From Bacteroides sp. (GTDB taxonomy: Bacteria; Bacteroidota; Bacteroidia; Bacteroidales; Bacteroidaceae), in contig JAJQAY010000140.1 in NCBI GenBank assembly GCA_021203515.1, positions 1 to 64,000 on the forward strand: 64,000 nt of DNA, in the 5' to 3' direction. The notes beneath the pieces were generated by a model. It ran no database searches. It saw only the letters and a list, made by a program, of their open reading frames with translations, and was not told the DNA's origin. Positions 58,108 to 64,000 of the stretch are shown here, piece after piece. The translations under genes were made by a program, and so were the position numbers. The first letter of the stretch is position 1. Every line of letters begins with the position of its first letter.

Positions 58108-58138
58108 CAAAGGTAAGGGCTTTTTTATAAACTCCAAA
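58108..58138 (-). promoter_or_regulatory. Promoter of the ilv operon
   Basis: On the minus strand, -33 TTTG (58135-58138), 19-nt spacer and -7 TACCTTTG (58108-58115) match the Bacteroides consensus. Transcription would start near 58102, about 42 nt before the leader ATG. Confidence 0.75.
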
Positions 58139-58253
58139 CAAATTGAAGAAAAAAAGAGGTAATAACGAATAATCGTAAGAAAATAGCGCGTTAAAATCCG
58201 ATTTTATCACTTAATAGTTTCAAATCAAACCATTCGGATACCTCTAAAACAAC

Positions 58254-58300
58254 ATGAGTGGTTAGTATCACCGGCAAACGCCATCCTGCTAACCACTCAT
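58254..58300. terminator. Terminator downstream of the GH2 gene
   Basis: A 12-bp perfect stem, ATGAGTGGTTAG (58254-58265) / CTAACCACTCAT (58289-58300), with a 23-nt loop, lies 28 nt beyond the GH2 stop and upstream of the ilv promoter. Confidence 0.7.
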
Positions 58301-58327
58301 ATTAATACTCAAACGTCATTTCATAGA

Positions 58328-60443
58328 TTACCAACTGCCATGTTCTTTCTTATATTCAAAGAAATCGGCTTTGCGACTGTGCTCCCCGTTATAGTTCCAT
58401 TCTATTTCATCTGCGTACTCTTTCCCCTGATAGGAGACGGAGGCTTTCAATACATTCTTACCGTTGCTCAACACCACCTTATCGAATATATAGTGCACAT
58501 CGGTATAGCCTTTTTCTTATACCTGCCAGCTCCTGTCCGTTGAGGTATACCTTCGGAGTACCTATATTGGAATAGACGGTAACGGAAGTTTCTTTTTCGC
58601 TCGCGATCCATATTCCGGCGTTGCGTCAAGTAGAGAACCGGTTCTTTACTCCAGTTTGCTTTATACCAGAAGTAGGAATCCTTCTTGATTTTGCGGTCGA
58701 ATGTCATCATGCCTTTCATGTTACGAGCCTCCACGCTTCCTCTCTTGGAGGTCGGCACGGCAAAGTCGAACATATTCCACAGATAAGAAGCGATGATGTA
58801 GGGATGCTGTGCGATGACGCTCCACTGATATTCGTGCGTTTTGGTCTGGAAAGTCTCCGGATAGAAAGGGCTTATCCAGTTCATGGCATCACCCAAGATT
58901 TCCGTCTGATGATCGATGTTGGCATCTGCTCCATACTCCGTCAGCATCAGGCGCTGCCAGGGGTATTCTTTTTCCATCTTCTCTATCCACGGCTCAATAT
59001 CCTGTATCTTCCTTTCGTACCAACCGAAGTAACGGTTCATACCTTGTATATCCGCATTCTGATTGACGGGATGGTCGGCCGTACCGTAACCGTTGACCGA
59101 TACCGTATAACGGTCCGGATCTTCCTGTTTGCAAAGGTCGTGAATGGACTGTGTGAGGGCGGCAGTATAACCATGCGGATGATACACCTCGTTATGAATT
59201 CCCCATACGTAGATGGAAGGATGGTTAAAGCTCTGGCGGACAAGTTCGCGCATCTGCTGATGGGCATTGTCCCACTCTTGTCCGGTAACGCGGTTCACAA
59301 AAGGTATCTCCGCCCAAATCACCAGTCCCAACGTATCGCAACGCGAATAAATGTAGTCGGACTGCTGATAATGCGCAAAGCGAACGGTGGTGGCACCAAT
59401 GTCCATAATCTGCGCCAGGTCAAAGTCATGCTCCTTATTGGTAAGGGCACTACCCAATCCCCACCAGTCCTGATGGCGGGTTACACCGTGCATGGGATAC
59501 TTCTTTCCATTCAGGAAGAAACCCTTGCCTGCCACGGCTTCATATTTACGAAGGCCTAAGGGCTGAATGACCTCGTCAATTACTTGCCCGTTCCGCACTA
59601 GGCGGGATACGACTTTATACAGATAAGGGTCTTCCCGTCCCTGCCACAAATGAGGATTGCTCAGTTTGAAATGCGAAGAGTAGTTCTGTACTCCCTGCGG
59701 AGTAAGTTCAAAAGGCTGAGTAGATTTCTTCACCAACTTGCCGTTCATATCGTATATGGCATTTTCCAGTTCCAACGAAGCAGGAGCCATCGTTACGTTA
59801 TCTACCTTCACCTTTACAGTTACTTCGGCCGACTTCTTTGAAACATTCTTCTGGGTGATGTACACACCGGGCGAAGCGCAGTCATTGGCAACAATGCTGC
59901 AAGGATCCGTCACCACCAACCATACAGGACGGTATATTCCACCGTAAACGCCAAACAGAATATGATTAGTGGGGATTACATCGGGGTGCCGTATTATCCG
60001 CCTTCACTACGATTTCGTTTTCCTCGCCGAACTTTACTTGTGAACCAATCTCGCAGACAAAAGCAGAATATGTTCCTTTATGTGTTCCGGCCAGGTGGCC
60101 ATTGATATAGACTTCGGCACAGGAACCTACGCCCTCGAAACGCAAAAAGATGCGTTTACCTTTCATACTTTCGGGGAAAGTACATTTTTTTACGATAATA
60201 GCCTACACCTTCATAGTAAGCAAAGGCTTTCTTTTGCATGTCGTCCGCATTCCAGGTATGAGGAATAGTCACTTCCTGCCAATCTGCATTCCACTTCTGC
60301 GCAGCCTGCATGGCCTCTTTGGAAAACGGACCTTTCTTAAATTCCCAACCGTTGTTGAATGATGTCACTTCGCGTGCATCTGCCTGAACGGAGATGCCCA
60401 ACATCAACAAAACAACCCATAAAAACAATACGTTATTTTTCAT
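58328..60443 (-). pseudogene. GH2-family beta-galactosidase-like glycoside hydrolase, four frameshifts as read
   Basis: Exported GH2 enzyme. The signal VLFLWVVLLMLGISVQADA is followed by the sugar-binding domain (FNNGWEFKKG; TIPHTWNADDMQ; RIFLRFEGVGSCAEVYINGH), an Ig-like domain, and the TIM barrel with the acid/base Glu in VWGIHNEVYHP and the nucleophile in MLTEYGADANIDHQTEI. The frame breaks at about 60167 and 59997 (each CCCC where CCC fits), near 58625, and near 58535 (five A where four fit). After repair the protein is about 703 residues, ending EYKKEHGSW. Beta-galactosidase is the likely activity, but GH2 also includes glucuronidases and mannosidases. Confidence 0.85.
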
Positions 60444-60494
60444 TTCAGATTATTGATTTAGTTCATATGTCAATAGTGCTTGTCGGCCGGAAGA

Positions 60495-61609
60495 TTATTT
60501 GCCTGCCATTTTATAAATCTGGCATCCGGATAACAGAAATGCACCGACTCCATAGACCTCGGTCATCTCCCGTGTCACTTTACGCGGGTCGGCACCAATC
60601 GGCTGTACATAGCCTAGTTTGCCGTTTGGCTCTACGGCATCCACCAACGCTTGCCACCCCTTTTCGATGACCGGCATGAAAGTTACCTTGTCGAGCAATC
60701 CCTCGTTCACGCCATATGCAAGTGCATAAACGATAAAACCGGTTGCGCTTGTTTCCGGTGACGGATAAGAAGCAGGATCGAGCAGGCTGGCATGCCAGTA
60801 TCCGTCCGTACTCTGCAAACCAGCTACACGGGTAGCCAATGCCACAAACAAGTCTTGATAAAAGTCTCGTGAAGGTTCGTCTTGAGGAAGTGCTTGTAAT
60901 ATCTCGGACAATCCGCCCAATACCCAGCCATTGCCGCGGCCCCAGAATACTTTCTTGCCATTGGTTTCCTTTTTCCCGAAATAGCGGCGGTCGCGGTAGA
61001 ACAAATGTTCATCTTTGTCGTACAAGTAATCGTAGGTAGCCTTATATTCCCTATTCAGAAAGTCTAAATATTTCCGGTCTTTGGTTAACGCATAAAGTTT
61101 GGCATATACAGGGGAGCCATAAACAATGCGTCACACCAGGACCGACGGTCCAAAGTCTCCAGATTGCCGTAATCCAGTTCCAATGTAGTTTCGGCAGGGT
61201 TCTCCACCACCCAGTTGGCGCGCGCCATGACGGGGGCTATCATTTTCTTATCGCCATATTTTCGATACAGATCGATAAACGGCTGCCCTACGGCAATAAA
61301 ATCGGCATGATACATCCACTTCCCTACCTGAAAATGATTACGTCGCCCGATGCGAAGCAACCATTGATAATAGGCATCGTCTCCGTCTTCTTTTTCCGTC
61401 AGTTCCGCCCAATCCAACATTCCCATGTACAGGGCGGCGTGTGTCCAGTCTAAATCATCATGTTCCGCACCTTTATTAGGATTGGCTATTTGCCAGTCGG
61501 CCACCCGTTTCATGATGGACTTTATGGCGCTCTTGTCTAAGTTCCGCTGTGCAGCTACCTGCGTAAGAGTTATTAAGAAGAATAAAGTAAAAAGAAAAAA
61601 TCTCTTCAT
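60495..61609 (-). pseudogene. GH105-family unsaturated uronyl hydrolase, one frameshift as read
   Basis: Removes the unsaturated uronic acid left by polysaccharide lyases. A signal peptide (FFLFTLFFLITLTQVAAQ) is followed by an alpha/alpha-barrel with DDLDWTHAALYMGMLDWAEL, LDRRSWCDALFMAP, and WGRGNGWVLGGLSEIL, the motifs of the GH88/GH105 group. The frame breaks near 61107; CCCC should be CCCCC, giving Met-Ala-Pro-Pro-Val-Tyr-Ala. The repaired length is 371 residues. Its presence implies a pectin- or uronan-derived substrate in this locus. Confidence 0.85.
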
Positions 61610-61686
61610 AACATATATATAATTAAAAAGGTTAGAGTATTTCGATTAAAGGCAACGACACTAGCGGAACTATAAACTGACAAGAA

Positions 61687-63125
61687 TCAGGTTAATGCAT
61701 CGCGATATTTATCGGCAGCACTTGCGTTTTCTTCTATTTGCAACTTGATGACAAAAGGCCCACCGGGTTCCTTCGCAGTCATATCCACATTGTATTCACT
61801 ACGGGCGGTTTCCGTCACACCGACTTCTTTCCCGTTCAGCAAAGCAGCTTTCGTCACTTTTGTACCTTTCGGCGTCTTCACTACCATGTGCTTGGAATAA
61901 GGAGGATTGAAGACAACCATATACACGTCTTTTCCTTTGCGGGTGTAGTAGCCCCAGGATTGTTTATCCCAACCGGCATAGTCACAGCCATAGATACATT
62001 CACCATATTCGCTCATCCACTTGCCGATGGCATCAGCCAGTTCCTTTTCTTCCGAACGGAAATCACCGTCGGGCTGAGGGCCGAAGTTCACCACCATGTT
62101 ACCGCCCATAGAAACAGCGTGCACGATGCGTTCCAACACTTCCAAAGAAGTTTTTACGTAGCTGATAGACCAATCCTTGTGATAGCCCCATTGATTTTCG
62201 GGAACCGTCATACAGGCTTCCCAATCCCAATTAGTCACTTTCAAATCTTTCACCTGGTCGGGTAGGCGACGTTCGTAGCCCGATTCATAATCGCCCATCA
62301 AATGACCGTTACTGTCGAAGTGGCGCTTGCCGTAATCGTCGGCACGCAAGCGGCTGTTAATCGTCACGCCCGGTAACATTTCTTTCAACATTTGTTCTAC
62401 GTGAGCCGTCCACCAGCCATTCTTCTTGATGCTGGCGTCCCAGGTTCCGTCAAACCAGAAGTCTTTTACGGTAGGATAACGGGTAGCAAGTTCTTTCAAC
62501 TGATTATCCGTAAACTCCAGGAAGCGATTGAAAGCAGCTTCATCTTCTTCCGATTTGATGTCATACCGATAATCAGGATTGCTCCAGTCCATTACCGAGA
62601 AATAGAAATGAACATCAATCCCTTCATCGTTGTAAGCTTTCACCAATTCGCCCAGAATATCTTTCTTATAAGGTGTTTGCGCCACCGTATATTGACTGTA
62701 TTTACTCGGCCACAGGCAGAAACCTTCATGATGCTTGGTAGTATCTTCACATACTTCACTCCCATCTTCTTGACCATCTTTGCCCAGGCTTTGGCGTTAA
62801 ACTTTTCGGGGTTCCACTGGTCCATCAGCTTCATCCACTCATCAGCCGGAACTTTTGCTCACGACTTCAGCCATTCAGCAGCACCGTTATATATCTTACC
62901 GTTCCATTCGCCTCCTGGAATGGCATAAAGTCCCCAATGTATAAACGCACCCAAGCGGTTATCGCGGAATTTGTTCATAGCAGCATCATGACGTTTTCCT
63001 AAACGGTCGGCGCCATATTTCAAAGAGATTTCCTGATCGGCAGGCAATACCTGGAATTGTTTTTGGGCGAATGCACCAACAGCTAACAGTAAAAGTAAAG
63101 CAGTTATTTGCAAAGGTCTTTTCAT
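61687..63125 (-). pseudogene. GH29-family alpha-L-fucosidase, one frameshift and one in-frame UGA as read
   Basis: Exported alpha-L-fucosidase. The start at 63125 gives the signal [18 protein letters not shown]. The N-terminal domain has [18 protein letters not shown]. The catalytic Asp is in WFDGTWDASI, and the late region has VNFGPQPDGDF. A TGA at 62859-62861 interrupts WLKS-[Trp]-AKVPADEW in the same frame. A missing base near 62743 (Ile-Thr-Thr-Lys-His-His expected) shifts the frame before PSKYSQYTVAQTPYKKDI. The repaired length is about 479 residues. It is the first glycosidase gene after the regulator. Confidence 0.85.
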
Positions 63126-63182
63126 ATCATTAAATTTAAAAGTTTTTGCAAAGAAAGCCAATTCCCGTCTCAGCGCTTTGCT

Positions 63183-64000
63183 CTATTTGCCTTTTGTTTT
63201 ATCGAAATCGTCTGTCGAACTGTTTTTATGCTTTGTAGCAAAGGCAGTAGGCGTTTCACCAAATACTTTTTTTAAAAGAATTGGTAAAATAGGCCTGACT
63301 CTCTATTCCTATCCGCATCATTACTTCCCTCATCGTTATATTCTCTTCGATAATCAATTTGGCAGCTTTACGCAAGCGGCAATTCAGCACAAACTCCACA
63401 ACCGACTTGCCTGTCAAGTTTTTCACTTTTGTATAAAGTTTACTTCTGCTCATCAACAATTCTTCGGCTATCAGGTTGACATCCATCTTCGGCTGATCCA
63501 TATTAGCCTCAATAAAAGCTATCAACTGTTTAAGGAATTTGCTATCCTGCTCATTGGAAGATAACTCGCTACTATCCGCATAATAGTTTTTGGCGTAATG
63601 CTCCCTCAGTTGCTGCTGATTTTTGAAAATATTCTGGATGGACAACTTCAAGTAAGTCAAATCTATCGGCTTTTCAAAATAAAGGTCTGCCCCCGAATCG
63701 ACTCCCTCAATCTTGCTTTCAAGGCTGGTCTTGGCAGTCAGCAGGATAACAGGAATACGTGAAGTGTTCACATCACTTTTATATCGTAACATAAGGAAAC
63801 TCCATCTTTGTTAGGCATCATGATGTCGCTAATGACTAAATCGAAGTCTACATCTTCTATCAACTTCAGTGCTTCAACTCCGTCACGTGCCTGCATCACC
63901 TGAAATTCATCGGACAGGGACTCGACAATCAACATCCTTAAATCATCATTATCCTCGGTTATCAATATTTTCTTCTTAACCGAAGGGACGAATTCGGCTT
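63183..64000 (-). pseudogene. Hybrid two-component system protein, 3' part only, two frameshifts as read
   Basis: The receiver domain is visible (ILITEDNDDLRML, phospho-acceptor Asp in VISDIMMPNKDG, Lys in EKPIDLTYL), followed by an AraC-type DNA-binding domain (EELLMSRSKLYTKVKNLTGK then RLRKAAKLIIEENITMREVM). This order is that of Bacteroides HTCS regulators, where the missing upstream part would hold a periplasmic sensor and histidine kinase. The frame stays open to the window edge. Breaks lie near 63783 (AAAA, five expected) and in the seven-A run near 63270. It likely controls the adjacent glycoside hydrolase genes. Confidence 0.85.

Noticed and set aside
57890..58140. T-box or riboswitch upstream of ilvD
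   Set aside because: No T-box core motif is seen; a leader peptide with an overlapping antiterminator explains the structure fully.
3489..62861. Reassignment of UGA to Trp (alternative genetic code)
   Set aside because: Several intact genes, such as folA and the ECF sigma factor, end in TGA at their normal lengths, and one of the Trp-site stops is TAG. A code change does not fit.

Overview
The window reads as chromosomal DNA from a gut Bacteroides (sensu stricto). The signs are promoters of the Bacteroidetes type (TTTG, about 19-20 nt, TAnnTTTG), almost no Shine-Dalgarno sequences, Mfa/Fim-type fimbrial genes, a one-protein hybrid two-component regulator beside glycoside hydrolases, RND metal efflux, and families typical of the genus (domains resembling DUF6769, DUF6249, DUF5056, DUF3575, DUF3868 and DUF4906). 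I cannot fix the species.

Layout. 0.1-1.7 kb: ABC-F ATPase. 1.8-9.8 kb: a flavin disulfide oxidoreductase, then a metal-efflux operon (His/Cys-rich small protein, adaptor, RND pump, outer-membrane channel). 9.8-13 kb: an RNA cytosine methyltransferase with two tandem repeats inside its coding sequence, then an ECF sigma factor between two small membrane proteins. 13-18.3 kb: a phospholipase D-type synthase, thyA-folA, an Lrp regulator, an M64 peptidase and an acetyltransferase. 18.5-24.5 kb (minus): ExbB, a membrane protein, two ExbDs, tRNA-Ser, TatD, polyprenyl synthase and TonB. 24.7-27.4 kb: cmk, ispH, pfkA. 27.5-30.4 kb (minus): a short-chain dehydrogenase, an Old-Yellow-Enzyme-type reductase and a steroid 5-alpha-reductase-like protein, a set that matches the Bacteroidetes bile-acid (iso-allo) reductase cluster. 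31-43.5 kb: two paralogous regulators facing a six-gene fimbrial operon. 43.8-48.6 kb (minus): aconitase, isocitrate dehydrogenase, citrate synthase. 49.5-51.4 kb: UPF1-like helicase. 51.8-58.1 kb (minus): ilvD-ilvB-ilvN-acyl-ACP thioesterase-ilvC, preceded by a leader peptide rich in Val, Ile and Leu and a terminator/antiterminator pair. 58.3-64 kb (minus): GH2, GH105, GH29 and the end of a hybrid two-component regulator, the edge of a polysaccharide-utilisation locus.

Two features cut across the window. First, 19 genes are interrupted as read. Most breaks are one-base changes in homopolymer runs, so many are probably sequence errors. A smaller group are in-frame stops, several at positions where a Trp codon is expected. 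Second, non-coding stretches carry structured repeats: a 214-bp element with 16-bp terminal inverted repeats and two partial relatives, four long inverted repeats, and tandem arrays of unrelated sequence that share a 21-22 bp period, one of them inside a gene.

The most rewarding items are the ilv attenuator, the bile-acid reductase trio, the MITE-like element, and the two tandem repeats, neither with a unit length divisible by three, inside the RNA methyltransferase gene.
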